From Bacteriovoracales bacterium (GTDB lineage: Bacteria; Bdellovibrionota; Bacteriovoracia; Bacteriovoracales; Bacteriovoracaceae), in assembly GCA_028346125.1 (NCBI GenBank), contig JAOMEV010000008.1, positions 1-64,000 on the forward strand: a DNA stretch of 64,000 nt, written 5' to 3'. The stretch's first letter is position 1. Every line of letters starts with the position of its first letter. Of the stretch, positions 42,581 to 53,310 are shown piece after piece. The position numbers were made by a program, and so were the translations under genes. Under the pieces are notes generated by a model that did not search any database, had not been told where the DNA came from, and worked only from the letters and a program-made list of their open reading frames with translations.

Positions 42581-43075
42581 ATGAACCGGAAGTATTTACT
42601 TAAATCCCCACTGAAAGTAGCTAGAATTACGAGGCTTATTGCGAAAGCAATTGATTTGTTTATTGTTTTGATCATTTCAATTTTTTTTTACCCAGGGGGT
42701 ATTATTCTTGGAGTACTCTATATCTCCATATGTGATGCATTGCATAGCGGGCAATCTGTAGGGAAAAAATTTATTGGCTTTTCTGTGATCTCTCTAGATG
42801 ATGGAGAACCTTGCTCTTTTAAGCAGTCTTTTGTAAGGAATCTGCCTATTTCAGTCCCACTTATTTTTTCAATTTTTCCAATTTGGGGATGGATATTTTC
42901 AATTTTAATTGCGCCACCTCTGATTCTTTTAGAAATTTATCTTCTTTTTAAACTCGATTCGGGACATAGACTGGGTGATGTTATGGCGGATACTTCTGTT
43001 GTTGGAGTATCCGGATCGAAAGTTACCTACAAGAAGAAGCAGTCAAGTTGGTTTGAACCTACCAAAGAAACCTAA
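42581..43075 (+). CDS. RDD family membrane protein
   Basis: 164 residues with three hydrophobic segments. The Arg-Asp-Asp-type signature appears as the ARITRLIAKAIDLF first helix and GQSVGKKFIGF, followed by FVRNLP and GHRLGDVMADT, which fits the RDD family. The role is uncertain; some members transport ions or osmolytes. SD is weak. The 3' end lies 94 bases before polA. Confidence 0.8.
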   Translation: MNRKYLLKSPLKVARITRLIAKAIDLFIVLIISIFFYPGGIILGVLYISICDALHSGQSVGKKFIGFSVISLDDGEPCSFKQSFVRNLPISVPLIFSIFPIWGWIFSILIAPPLILLEIYLLFKLDSGHRLGDVMADTSVVGVSGSKVTYKKKQSSWFEPTKET

Positions 43076-43169
43076 TTTTTCATTGCATAAACTTTTTCAA
43101 AGTCAAAATGAGCTTTTTTTGCTGAGGATGAAATGTTACAAGGAAAAAAAATCCTTGGAGAGCAGAAAA

Positions 43170-45881
43170 ATGGAAAAAAGGCTTATTATCGTTGATATTA
43201 GTAGTTTTATTTTTAGGGCCTATTACGCAATTAGGCCTATGAATGCGCCAGATGGTACACCAACAAATGCTTTAAATGGTGTTCTTTCAATGTTGTTGAA
43301 GCTTATTGATAAATATAAGCCCACGCATCTTATACTGGCCCAAGACTCTAAAGAAAAAACATTTAGGCATGATATTTATGATCAATACAAGGCCAATAGA
43401 TCTGAACCTCCTGAGGATCTAATTCCCCAATTTAGACTTATTGATGAAATGACTAAAAAAATGGGTCTAAAGTGTAAGCGCATTGTTGGCTTTGAAGCTG
43501 ATGATATTATTGGCAGTCTTTGTATTCAATGGAAGTCTTCCTTTGAAGAAATTTTTATTGCTTCCAGTGACAAAGATCTCATGCAGTTTGTCGGTGAAAA
43601 CACTAAAATGCTCGATACAATGAAAGATAAAATTTATGACTCGGATGGAGTCAAAGAAAAGATGGGAGTTTGGCCTCATCAGATTGTCGATTTTCTTTCT
43701 ATTGTTGGAGATTCTTCAGATAATGTGCCAGGAATGAAAGGCATAGGGGTTAAGGGTGCTTCACAACTATTATCTCAATACGAGACATTGGATGGGTGTA
43801 TAAGTCATAAAGGAGAATTGAAAGGGAAAAGACTTATAGATGCTTTTGAAAACTATGTAGAAGATGCTCTTTTGTCCAAGAAGCTGGTTAGTATAAATGT
43901 AGAATTAAGCTTGGAGACTAACTTTGAAGAAACAAAGCTTTCCTTCTGTCCAACTAATGATCTAATCGACTTTTTAAAAGAGCTTGGCTTTAAGAGAGAT
44001 GTTACTAGGTTGGAGAATTTAGCAAAGGAGTTTGAAAAAAATAATGGAGGTAATATACCTGAAGAAAGAGAGAAAACCTTCAATCATTCTATAGTAAAAA
44101 GTTCAGATCAAATTAATGAAATTTTACCTTTAGTCCAAAAAAATCAAACTTTATCTCTTTACACAGAATATGACTCCTCTCCTTTGGTTAAAAAAGAGCT
44201 TTTAGGTTTTTCTTTAAGTTTGGATAGTGAAAGCTCCTTTTATTTTCCTGTTAATCATCAGGGAGAAGCAAGTGATTCATCTCAAAACTTACGAAAAGAA
44301 GATGTTTATAAGTTTTTAAAGGATATTCTAAGAAATGATAAACTTGAGATTATTTCAGAGCACTCTAAGAGAGACTTTCTCTTTTTTAAAAGTTTAGGTG
44401 AAATCAAGGCCAAAATTTTTGATATTGTTCAGGCCCATTATGTTATCGATAGTTCTGGAAATCATGCCATAGGAGCCTTGGCACAAAAATATTTAAATAG
44501 GGAACTTCATACTTTAGATAAGAAAGGCCCATCTTTTTCTCACCTTGATGTTGAATCGGCTTCAAATTATTTGGGCATTCGCTCGTGTAGCTCTTATTCG
44601 TTGGCAGAATATTTTAAAAACGAATTGAAGACTTTAAATTTAGACTCAGTTTATTTTGATATGGATTTAAAGCTCCTTCCTATTTTAGCGAAAATGGAAG
44701 AAGAAGGAATTTTGATTAATGAAAAATTTTTTCAAGAATTGGAAGATGATTATTTAGAAAAGTTGAACGTTATTCAATCTAATGTGAGTCAAGCTCTTTC
44801 CGAAGTTGGGGAAGGCGATGAGCTTAATTTAAGATCGCCCAAGCAAGTTGGCCATCTTCTTTTTGAAAAATTAGGCCTTCCTGTTATTTCTAAAACAAAA
44901 ACAGGTTATTCTACAAGCGCGGATGTTTTGGAGGAGCTTGCTGCTAAAGGAGTTAGTGAAATACCAAGAATGATTTTAGAGTTTAGGGAACTTGATAAAT
45001 TGCTCTCAACTTATGTTAAGGCCATTCCTGAGCTTAAAAACCCTAATACTAGGAGAGTTCACACCCATTTTAACCAGCATACTGCAGCTACAGGGCGATT
45101 ATCTTCTGTTCATCCTAATTTGCAAAATATCCCGGTTAGGACAGAGAATGGGAAAAAGATTCGAAAAGGCTTTATCGCTTCTCCAGGTAAGCTTTTGCTA
45201 ACGGCCGATTATTCTCAAGTAGAATTAAGGCTTCTGGCCCATTTCTCTGAAGACCCTACAATGCTGAAGGCCTTCCTGGACAACCAAGATATTCACACTC
45301 AAACGGCTTCGGAAGTTTTAGGTATTCATATAAACGATGTAACTTCAAATGATAGGTCTATGGCCAAGTCTGTTAACTTTGGGCTTATGTATGGACAATC
45401 ATCTTTTGGCCTTGCGAAGGCCTTAGGCATTTCTCGAAGAGAGGCAAAAAATTATATAACGATGTATTTCGAAAGGTTTAGCCGCGTTAAGAGTTATATG
45501 GATTCTTTAAAAGAGCTTTGTGAGGAAAAAGGCTATACTGTGACTTTATTTGGAAGGAAACGGTTTCTTCCTGATATCCATTCAAAAAATAGAACAATTA
45601 AATCTGCTGCAGAGAGGATCGCTGTTAATAGTCCTATTCAAGGAACAGCAGCAGATATCATAAAGATGGCAATGATTGATATAAATAAAAATATGAAAGA
45701 GAAGGGCTTACAGTCTAAAATGCTTCTTCAAGTTCATGATGAACTTATTTTTGAAATTGCAGAGGATGAAATTGATGTCATGAGAGAGATAGTCAAGTCT
45801 TGTATGGAGGGCGTTGTAAAATTAAGGATTCCCCTCAGAGTTGACATGGCGACGGGCGTCAACTGGTTCGACCTTAAGTGA
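43170..45881 (+). CDS. polA: DNA polymerase I, proofreading residues partly lost
   Basis: Fills gaps and removes RNA primers. The N-terminal 5' nuclease begins IIVDISSFIFRAYYAIRPM and keeps the acidic cluster (GFEADDIIGSL). The C-terminal polymerase has DYSQVELRLLAHFSEDP, the O-helix KSVNFGLMYGQ and QVHDELIFEI. In the middle, the 3'-5' exonuclease motif reads LSLYTEYD where E. coli has FAFDTETD, so the first catalytic Asp is Tyr. The region aligned with Asp501 reads IRSCSS, so that residue is also missing. Proofreading is probably inactive. ATG 43170 is supported by GGAG at 43157-43160. 903 residues is normal. Confidence 0.95.
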   Translation: MEKRLIIVDISSFIFRAYYAIRPMNAPDGTPTNALNGVLSMLLKLIDKYKPTHLILAQDSKEKTFRHDIYDQYKANRSEPPEDLIPQFRLIDEMTKKMGLKCKRIVGFEADDIIGSLCIQWKSSFEEIFIASSDKDLMQFVGENTKMLDTMKDKIYDSDGVKEKMGVWPHQIVDFLSIVGDSSDNVPGMKGIGVKGASQLLSQYETLDGCISHKGELKGKRLIDAFENYVEDALLSKKLVSINVELSLETNFEETKLSFCPTNDLIDFLKELGFKRDVTRLENLAKEFEKNNGGNIPEEREKTFNHSIVKSSDQINEILPLVQKNQTLSLYTEYDSSPLVKKELLGFSLSLDSESSFYFPVNHQGEASDSSQNLRKEDVYKFLKDILRNDKLEIISEHSKRDFLFFKSLGEIKAKIFDIVQAHYVIDSSGNHAIGALAQKYLNRELHTLDKKGPSFSHLDVESASNYLGIRSCSSYSLAEYFKNELKTLNLDSVYFDMDLKLLPILAKMEEEGILINEKFFQELEDDYLEKLNVIQSNVSQALSEVGEGDELNLRSPKQVGHLLFEKLGLPVISKTKTGYSTSADVLEELAAKGVSEIPRMILEFRELDKLLSTYVKAIPELKNPNTRRVHTHFNQHTAATGRLSSVHPNLQNIPVRTENGKKIRKGFIASPGKLLLTADYSQVELRLLAHFSEDPTMLKAFLDNQDIHTQTASEVLGIHINDVTSNDRSMAKSVNFGLMYGQSSFGLAKALGISRREAKNYITMYFERFSRVKSYMDSLKELCEEKGYTVTLFGRKRFLPDIHSKNRTIKSAAERIAVNSPIQGTAADIIKMAMIDINKNMKEKGLQSKMLLQVHDELIFEIAEDEIDVMREIVKSCMEGVVKLRIPLRVDMATGVNWFDLK

Positions 45882-45906
45882 TAATGCGGTGATTTTCTAA
45901 ATAATG

Positions 45907-45926
45907 GAGAATTTCTCTTTTTTTTT
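45907..45926 (+). terminator. Weak terminator after polA
   Basis: GAGA-ATT-TCTC is a four-pair hairpin followed by nine T residues. The stem is short, so only partial termination is expected. Confidence 0.3.
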
Positions 45927-45938
45927 GATCCCTTACCC

Positions 45939-45966
45939 TTGACAGGGATGCCTTAGATATTAAATT
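45939..45966 (+). promoter_or_regulatory. Predicted groESL promoter
   Basis: A consensus -35 TTGACA (45939-45944) is followed after 16 bases by TAAATT (45961-45966). Transcription would begin near 45973, about 64 bases before groES. No CIRCE element (TTAGCACTC-N9-GAGTGCTAA) is present, so HrcA control of the usual kind is not indicated. Confidence 0.5.
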
Positions 45967-46001
45967 GATTGGGACAAATTATTTGGCGACTCAATAAAAT
46001 T

Positions 46002-46016
46002 TCTATCAATGATAGA
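46002..46016. promoter_or_regulatory. Palindrome in the groES leader
   Basis: TCTATC-AAT-GATAGA, six-base arms around three bases, lies about 20 bases upstream of the groES start and just before the SD (GGAGGA). It could be an operator or a small RNA hairpin affecting ribosome access. There is no direct evidence of function. Confidence 0.35.
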
Positions 46017-46036
46017 TTTATACGATGGAGGAAAGT

Positions 46037-46324
46037 ATGCAAGTAAGACCATTACAGGACAGAGTTCTTGTTGAAAGGTTAGATGAAGAAACTAAGACTG
46101 CTGGTGGGATCATTATCCCAGACAATCACACAGAAAAGCCTGCTCAAGGTAAGATTGTTTCTGTAGGTCCAGGGTATCGTTTGAATGATGGAACTGTTCG
46201 TTCTTTAGATGTTAAAGAAGGGGACACTGTTCTTTTCGGAAAGTACTCAGGAACTGAGGTTAAAGTAGAAGGTCTAGATTACCTTATTATGAAAGAAGAC
46301 GACATTCTTGGCGTTCTTCAATAA
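46037..46324 (+). CDS. groES: Co-chaperonin GroES
   Basis: Lid of the GroEL folding chamber. 95 residues; starts with [13 protein letters not shown] and has the mobile-loop segment [14 protein letters not shown] at about residues 16-29. The frame is open from an ATG at 46025, but the ATG at 46037 is the ribosomal start because GGAGGA precedes it by four bases. It is the first gene of the groES-groEL operon. Confidence 0.97.
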   Translation: MQVRPLQDRVLVERLDEETKTAGGIIIPDNHTEKPAQGKIVSVGPGYRLNDGTVRSLDVKEGDTVLFGKYSGTEVKVEGLDYLIMKEDDILGVLQ

Positions 46325-46345
46325 ATAGAATGAAATTTTACGTAG

Positions 46346-48031
<1,686 letters not shown>

Positions 48032-48068
48032 GGCGTGTTCAATCACTTAACATTTAGATAGTAGAATA

Positions 48069-48095
48069 GGGAAGCTTCGGCTTCCCTTTTTTTTT
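48069..48095 (+). terminator. Strong intrinsic terminator of groESL
   Basis: GGGAAGC and GCTTCCC form a 7-bp stem capped by the extra-stable TTCG tetraloop, followed by nine T residues. The best terminator in the window. Confidence 0.92.
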
Positions 48096-48103
48096 GGAAA
48101 GTT

Positions 48104-48811
48104 GTGGAAAAAGGAAATAAATATTTTGTTATTGTTGGTAAAAAGCCTGAAGAGGGCTTTTCAAAAACGAGGCTTGCAAAGGATCTTAACGGAGAGGGAT
48201 CAAAAGGTTTGTATGACTCTTTTATAAAAGATTTCTTTTATAACTATTCAAAGAGGACAAACTTAGAAAACATTTTTGGAAAATTACTTTTATTCGTGAC
48301 TCCAATATCTGAAGATTCCAAAAAATACTTTGAATCCATTTTAAAATCAAATTTAATAGATAACTTTGAAATAAAGTATCAATCAAATCAGAGTTTTTTT
48401 TTTAGATTAAAAGATATTTTTGAAAGAATTAATGAAGATAATGAAGACTCTTTTATTCATTTGACAGGAACAGATATTCCAGATTTTCCCTTTCATTATA
48501 TTGAAGGTTACTTTGGCAAAGATATTAATAAAGAAGATGTTTTTATTGGTCCAGATGAAGATGGTGGCTTTTACTATATTGGAACGGCAGGAAAGAATTC
48601 ACAGATTTTTGAGTTCGATTATAATTTAATTAATGAATCGGTTATTGACCGGGTTATAAATAGATGTCGAGAGCTTAATCTTGGGGTAAGAGTACTGGAA
48701 AAATGGTCGGATATTGATAATTTGGAAGATTTAAAGAATTGTTTGTGTCGTAGCCCTGAAAAAATAATTCCTTACACCTATAAAAAGTCAAAAAAGTTGG
48801 GAATTATTTGA
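48104..48811 (+). CDS. DUF2064/TIGR04282-type glycosyltransferase-like protein
   Basis: 235 residues with a nucleotide-sugar-transferase-like fold. KKPEEGFSKTRLAKDL near the start, LTGTDIPDFP near residue 125 and GPDEDGGFYYIG near 149 are hallmarks of this family (rSAM/selenodomain-associated transferase 1). Substrate is unknown. The start is GTG at 48104. Its SD (GGAAAG) begins right after the T-run of the groEL terminator, leaving no room for a separate promoter downstream of the hairpin. Confidence 0.75.
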   Translation: MEKGNKYFVIVGKKPEEGFSKTRLAKDLNGEGSKGLYDSFIKDFFYNYSKRTNLENIFGKLLLFVTPISEDSKKYFESILKSNLIDNFEIKYQSNQSFFFRLKDIFERINEDNEDSFIHLTGTDIPDFPFHYIEGYFGKDINKEDVFIGPDEDGGFYYIGTAGKNSQIFEFDYNLINESVIDRVINRCRELNLGVRVLEKWSDIDNLEDLKNCLCRSPEKIIPYTYKKSKKLGII

Positions 48812-48884
48812 CGTGTAAATTTAATTTCTAAATATTTTTTATATTAATGACGAAGATTGATTGAACCATCAAAAGGGTCACTCA

Positions 48885-49334
48885 ATGAAGTCGAGTTCAA
48901 TTTTATTTTTAAGAACAGAAAAGAAATTACCGCCCTTTTTTTTCCTACTCTCAGACTCATTGTCTGAATTAAACATTAAGTTTGTACCGGTTGCGCCAAG
49001 AGATGTAGGGGCCTTTATTGAGAAAGAGAAAAGAGTGGTTTTTTCTTTAGTGCAAGATATAAAAGGAATGGAAAGATTACACCATTTTAGAAATCAATAC
49101 TTAGATTTTTATTTAAAAAATAAGAGATTGTTTTTAATAGACTTGAGTTCATTTGGTAGCTTATTACTAACAAGAAATTATATTATCGAAAGTGTTTATT
49201 TTCATATCCCTCTACCCTCGAGCATCGAAAAAGTTCGTAGGATGGCCGTTATTATTTTAAAAAATATTCATGGTAGAGAAGTAAGTTGGCCTGGAGGTAA
49301 AAGTCCAAAGCTCGCAACTCAAATATTTAAGTGA
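48885..49334 (+). CDS. Protein of unknown function (149 aa)
   Basis: No signal peptide; alternating strand/helix pattern (SILFLRTEKK, FVPVAPRD, VVFSLVQD, LFLIDLSS), which could be a receiver-like or Rossmann-type fold. The phospho-acceptor site of a response regulator is not evident. ATG 48885 is preferred because AAAAGGG lies upstream; the frame is open from a TTG at 48861. The stop overlaps the start of the next gene. Confidence 0.5.
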   Translation: MKSSSILFLRTEKKLPPFFFLLSDSLSELNIKFVPVAPRDVGAFIEKEKRVVFSLVQDIKGMERLHHFRNQYLDFYLKNKRLFLIDLSSFGSLLLTRNYIIESVYFHIPLPSSIEKVRRMAVIILKNIHGREVSWPGGKSPKLATQIFK

Positions 49335-49738
49335 GCGTAAGAATGAAAAGTCATCTGTCAGAAGAAAGTCAAAAGGTTCTAATTTTACTAAAGCTGGATT
49401 CACAACACCTGTTTGATAGAATAAAAAATAGAATGAATGAGTATTTAAGAACTTTTGAAGTTAAGAGAACTAGAGTCCATTTTAAAGATATATTTCGCAA
49501 TAGGTACAATGAAATTCATGTTGATGATTTAAAGGAATGTTCCTCAGAAGTTATCGTTGCTTTGGACAAATATTATTCTAGAGTAGATGACATGTCTTGG
49601 TATTTAAACCATACAGAGGATCTTCCAAACTTGGTTAGAGATAACCTCCATGTAGGTATGAGAGATTTAGAAAAATCCTTAAGTATTTTAAACCTCCACA
49701 TTGATGCAAATCTTAGAATTGATGATGAAGGTGAATAA
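49331..49738 (+). CDS. Small helical protein of unknown function (135 aa)
   Basis: Mostly alpha-helical and charged, with a Asp/Glu/Lys-rich pattern; no signal or membrane helix. The GTG at 49331 overlaps the previous TGA (GTGA); an ATG at 49343 is an alternative. No family recognised. Tight packing with its neighbours argues for a common process. Confidence 0.5.
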   Translation: MSVRMKSHLSEESQKVLILLKLDSQHLFDRIKNRMNEYLRTFEVKRTRVHFKDIFRNRYNEIHVDDLKECSSEVIVALDKYYSRVDDMSWYLNHTEDLPNLVRDNLHVGMRDLEKSLSILNLHIDANLRIDDEGE

Positions 49739-49739
49739 A

Positions 49740-50453
49740 ATGCCTTGGGGCAAAACTTATTTTGCATGGCATAATTACTTATCTATGAAGCTTTTTATAC
49801 TTTTCACGGCTTTTTTGTACTCACAGAATTCTTTTCCGAATGAGGGTCTTTTTTCTGGGAGAATTTCTAGGATTAGTGAGGAAACGGGTCTTGTTAGGGT
49901 AAAAGTAGATTTTTCAAATTTTCGTTACCTGAATAAAAAAGATAAAGTTTCATTTTGGGATAAGGGAAGCAATCTAGAGAAATGTAATGGGTTTATTATT
50001 GGAAAAACGAATGAATACTTGTTGCTTCGGATTCCTAATTATAACCTTTGTCATAATAAAGCCTATATGAGAGAGGGTGCTTTTATCACCTTCTTTAGCC
50101 AAGACTTAATTAATAACTTAAAAATGGGTAGAGAGCTGATGGCCATCTTGAAAAAGAAAAGAATGGCCTACTTAAGCAAAGTTAAACGGGGTAAGAGAGA
50201 GCTCGCGTCTTATATGGAAAAAGTTGATGCCATGAATGATAGGTATGTTGTTTTGCGCAAAAAATTGGAGATGGAGTGGAAAAGAGAGCTATCGTCATTA
50301 GAAGAAGATAATGTTGAGTCTGTCCGGAAGCACAAGCGGGCCGTCCTCAAACTTGAGGAAATAGAATTTAAAATGGAAAAATATAAAGTTGAAGAAGAGA
50401 GTCTTAAGTTGGATAGGTGGGCCCTTGATTCACGGTTGTATTTTAGAAAATAA
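49740..50453 (+). CDS. Secreted coiled-coil protein of unknown function
   Basis: ATG 49740 has GAAGGTG upstream and starts two bases after the previous stop. A signal peptide (core LFILFTAFLYS) is followed by a beta-rich domain (residues ~35-125, with a single pair of cysteines), then a long charged helix (~130-235) that is probably a coiled coil. No family recognised; the layout (exported small domain plus coiled coil) is reminiscent of periplasmic adaptor or stalk proteins. Confidence 0.55.
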   Translation: MPWGKTYFAWHNYLSMKLFILFTAFLYSQNSFPNEGLFSGRISRISEETGLVRVKVDFSNFRYLNKKDKVSFWDKGSNLEKCNGFIIGKTNEYLLLRIPNYNLCHNKAYMREGAFITFFSQDLINNLKMGRELMAILKKKRMAYLSKVKRGKRELASYMEKVDAMNDRYVVLRKKLEMEWKRELSSLEEDNVESVRKHKRAVLKLEEIEFKMEKYKVEEESLKLDRWALDSRLYFRK

Positions 50454-50470
50454 ACTGATGTCTTCAGTTT
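50452..50470 (+). terminator. Possible hairpin after the coiled-coil gene
   Basis: AAACTGA and TCAGTTT (7-bp arms, 5-base loop) overlap the stop codon region. No T-tract, so it may be only a 3'-end stabilising hairpin. Confidence 0.3.
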
Positions 50471-50592
50471 GTTCCGCAACGTAAAATAAGCAAAAAACCA
50501 TTTATAACTCTTTAAGTTTTAGAAGCTTTCCTCTAGTATGAGAAGGATTTTTGTCAAGAATAGAAACAGTGCATTGTAAGAAGGGAGTCCCT

Positions 50593-52257
50593 ATGCAGGT
50601 TATGAGGTTTACGAAAAGATATGAAAAGTTCATTGTCCCAATCCTCTTGTTATTTTCTCTATCTTTGATCGGTTGTTTAAAAAAAACGAAAACAGTTAAA
50701 AGGAAGGGAAACTTAGGGGGTGTTTTCAAAATTAATCTAGGGCAACAGCCGACGACTCTCAATGCGCTCTCATCGACAGGTTATTATGCAAGCCAAGTTC
50801 AGGGTTACATTTTAGAGGGACTATTGGATAGGGATGTTGAGACTTATCAGTGGAAACCAAACCTTGCTAAAGAGTGGAAAACTTCTAAGGACGGCTTAAG
50901 CTATGAATTTACTATAAGGGATGGTGTTAAGTGGCATGATGGCAAGCCCCTTACTATAGAAGACGTTAAGTTTAGTTTCGACGCTATTGTAGACAAAAAA
51001 AACAGATGGAAAACAGCTCATGTTAAGCCCTATTACGAAAATATAGGAGAGGCGAAAATAATTGCGAAAAATAAAATCCGTTTTACTGCTAAGAAAAAAT
51101 ACTTTAGAAACTTTGATGTTGTGGCCGGTTTGACGGTTATTCCAAAGCATCTTTATGAAGATACAAGCAAGGAAAATCTCAAAAAATTAAATAAAACTCT
51201 CATTGGAACGGGAGCCTATACCCTCAGTGAGTTTAATAGAGGGAAAAATATCATCTTGAAGAAGAGCTCCAATTGGTGGGGTCTTAATAACAAATCTCAA
51301 AAAGGGATTAATAACTTTGATAAAATATTATTGAGATTTATTAAGGATGAAACGGTTGAGCTTATTAGGGCCGAAAAAGGAGATATAGACTTTCTTGGTT
51401 TGAACGCTGAGCAGTTTGTTAAAAAGGCCCAAGGAAAAAAATGGGGTAAAGATATCCATAAAGTAAAATACCAAAACAAAAGCCCTAAAGGGTATGGGTT
51501 TATTGGATGGAACTTAAGAAACCCTTTATTCAAATCTAAAAAAACAAGACTAGCACTCTATCATTTACTTAACAGAGATTTAATGATTGAGAAGTTTGAG
51601 CATGGAATGAGTCTACCGGCGACGGGCCCTCAATATCAGCAGAGCATTTATGCGAACCCTGAAGTTAAACCAGTTTCCTTTGATCCTAAATTGGCCCTTA
51701 AGCTTTTAAAGGAAAATGGCTGGAAAGATGATGCGGAAGATTCAATTCTTTATAAAGACATTGATGGAAAAAAGGTTCGTTTTAGTTTTACTATTTTGGA
51801 GCCAAGAAAAGAATTTGTTAAATATTTAACAGTTTTTAAAGAAGATGCTAAGAAGGCCGGGATCGATGTTCAAATTCAGTTTTCTGAATGGACAACTTTT
51901 ATCAAGCTACTTGATGAAAGGAAATTTGAAGCTGTAAGGCTTGGTTGGAGCGGTGGTGCCGTCGAGTGGGATCCAAAGCAAATTTGGCATTCTTCCTTTG
52001 CAAAGGCCGGTTCTAACTTTATAGGTTATAAAAATGAGGAAGTTGATAAGCTTATCGATTTGGCAAGAGAAACTCTTGATCAGCCAAAAAGACAAAAGAT
52101 TTTGAGAAGAGTTTATCGAATTATTGCCGAAGACGCTCCCTATGCCTTTCTTTTTAATGGTAAATATGGTTTTTATGCCCATAGAGAAAGAATCGGAAGG
52201 AAAAAGGATGCCTATACCTTTGGGATAGGAACGAGCTATTGGTGGATTAAAAAGTAG
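50593..52257 (+). CDS. Peptide ABC transporter substrate-binding lipoprotein (YejA/OppA family)
   Basis: Captures peptides in the periplasm for the permeases that follow. Lipobox LIGC with Cys28; the SBP_bac_5 fold is shown by WKPNLAKEWKTS, the IRDGVKWHDGKPLT motif and ALYHLLNRDLM. ATG 50593 has AAGGGAG five bases upstream, and the signal peptide fits this start better than the frame's ATG at 50551. 554 residues. The permeases that follow point to the YejA branch, which imports modified peptides such as microcin C in E. coli. Confidence 0.85.
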   Translation: MQVMRFTKRYEKFIVPILLLFSLSLIGCLKKTKTVKRKGNLGGVFKINLGQQPTTLNALSSTGYYASQVQGYILEGLLDRDVETYQWKPNLAKEWKTSKDGLSYEFTIRDGVKWHDGKPLTIEDVKFSFDAIVDKKNRWKTAHVKPYYENIGEAKIIAKNKIRFTAKKKYFRNFDVVAGLTVIPKHLYEDTSKENLKKLNKTLIGTGAYTLSEFNRGKNIILKKSSNWWGLNNKSQKGINNFDKILLRFIKDETVELIRAEKGDIDFLGLNAEQFVKKAQGKKWGKDIHKVKYQNKSPKGYGFIGWNLRNPLFKSKKTRLALYHLLNRDLMIEKFEHGMSLPATGPQYQQSIYANPEVKPVSFDPKLALKLLKENGWKDDAEDSILYKDIDGKKVRFSFTILEPRKEFVKYLTVFKEDAKKAGIDVQIQFSEWTTFIKLLDERKFEAVRLGWSGGAVEWDPKQIWHSSFAKAGSNFIGYKNEEVDKLIDLARETLDQPKRQKILRRVYRIIAEDAPYAFLFNGKYGFYAHRERIGRKKDAYTFGIGTSYWWIKK

Positions 52258-52269
52258 GGAGAGAAAGCG

Positions 52270-53310
52270 TTGTATACCTATATTTTGAGACGACTTTTAA
52301 CCATGATTCCAACTCTCTTTGGAGTGACCCTTGTTGTTTTTTTTATAATCAACTTAGCGCCCGGAGGGCCTGTTGAGCAGAAAATTCAGCAACTTCGTTT
52401 TGGAGGGATGGGTCAAGTTTCTGGCTCTGGGAATGGAACCGGGAGTGACGCATCAGAAACAGGAATTTCTAAAGAAGTCATTGAGGCCCTTAAAAAACAA
52501 TATGGTTTTGATAAACCTGTTCATGTGAGATATTGGATTTGGCTAAAAAACCTTGCACGGTTGGATTTTGGTGAAAGCTTCACTCATGAAGAACCAGTTT
52601 TAGACGTTGTTGCCTCGAAGTTCCCTGTTTCTCTTCAATTTGGGATCGTCTCCTTTGTTTTGACTTATCTCATTTGTATTCCTTTTGGGATTATAAAAGC
52701 AATTTACCATGGTAGTAAGTTTGATTTGTGGAGTACAGTGCTTCTAACAATTCTCTACTCTATCCCAGGCTTTATGCTGGGGGTTCTTTTGATCGTTTAT
52801 TTTGCAGGGGGCTCATTTGTTGAATGGTTCCCTGTAGGAGAGCTTTATTCAGATAATTATGAAGATTTAACTTTATTAGGACAGATCCTAGATCGGATTC
52901 ACCACTTTATTCTCCCTCTCGTTTCCTATATGATTGGGAGCTTTACAGTCTTGACGATGCTCATGAAGAATACAATCTTAGATGAAATAAAAAAGGATTA
53001 TATTCGAACTGCCAGGGCAAAAGGGTTATCCGAAAAGGTTGTTCATCTCAAGCATTGCTTGAGAAATGCTCTAATTCCTATAGTAACTGGACTGGCCGAC
53101 TTTTTGACGGTCTTTTTTGCAGGCTCTCTCCTTCTTGAGCTTATTTTTAATTTGGATGGAATGGGGCTCATGGGCTATAAAGCGGTTTTGGAGAGAGATT
53201 ACAATGTTGTGATGGGCCTTATTTTTGTTCAAAGTGTTCTGATGCTCGTTGGTCGTTTGATTAGTGATGTCATCTACGTTGTTGTAGATCCAAGGATAGA
53301 TTTCTCATGA
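52270..53310 (+). CDS. yejB: Peptide ABC transporter permease (YejB-type)
   Basis: 346 residues with about six membrane helices. It opens YILRRLLTMIPTLFG, then APGGPVEQKIQQL, as YejB does, with a Gly/Ser-rich insertion near residues 42-62. The ATPase-contact EAA loop (RTARAKGLSEKVVHLKHCLRNA) is intact, so it needs an ATPase partner. The start is TTG at 52270 with GGGAGAG upstream. Its end overlaps the next gene (ATGA). Confidence 0.85.
   Translation: MYTYILRRLLTMIPTLFGVTLVVFFIINLAPGGPVEQKIQQLRFGGMGQVSGSGNGTGSDASETGISKEVIEALKKQYGFDKPVHVRYWIWLKNLARLDFGESFTHEEPVLDVVASKFPVSLQFGIVSFVLTYLICIPFGIIKAIYHGSKFDLWSTVLLTILYSIPGFMLGVLLIVYFAGGSFVEWFPVGELYSDNYEDLTLLGQILDRIHHFILPLVSYMIGSFTVLTMLMKNTILDEIKKDYIRTARAKGLSEKVVHLKHCLRNALIPIVTGLADFLTVFFAGSLLLELIFNLDGMGLMGYKAVLERDYNVVMGLIFVQSVLMLVGRLISDVIYVVVDPRIDFS

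Noticed and set aside
42474-42675. N-terminal membrane extension of thioredoxin
   Set aside because: The frame is open, but the perfect SD lies before the internal GTG at 42441 and the resulting protein has exactly the usual thioredoxin length.
45882-46036. CIRCE element upstream of groES
   Set aside because: The TTAGCACTC half-sites are absent; only an unrelated six-base palindrome is present.
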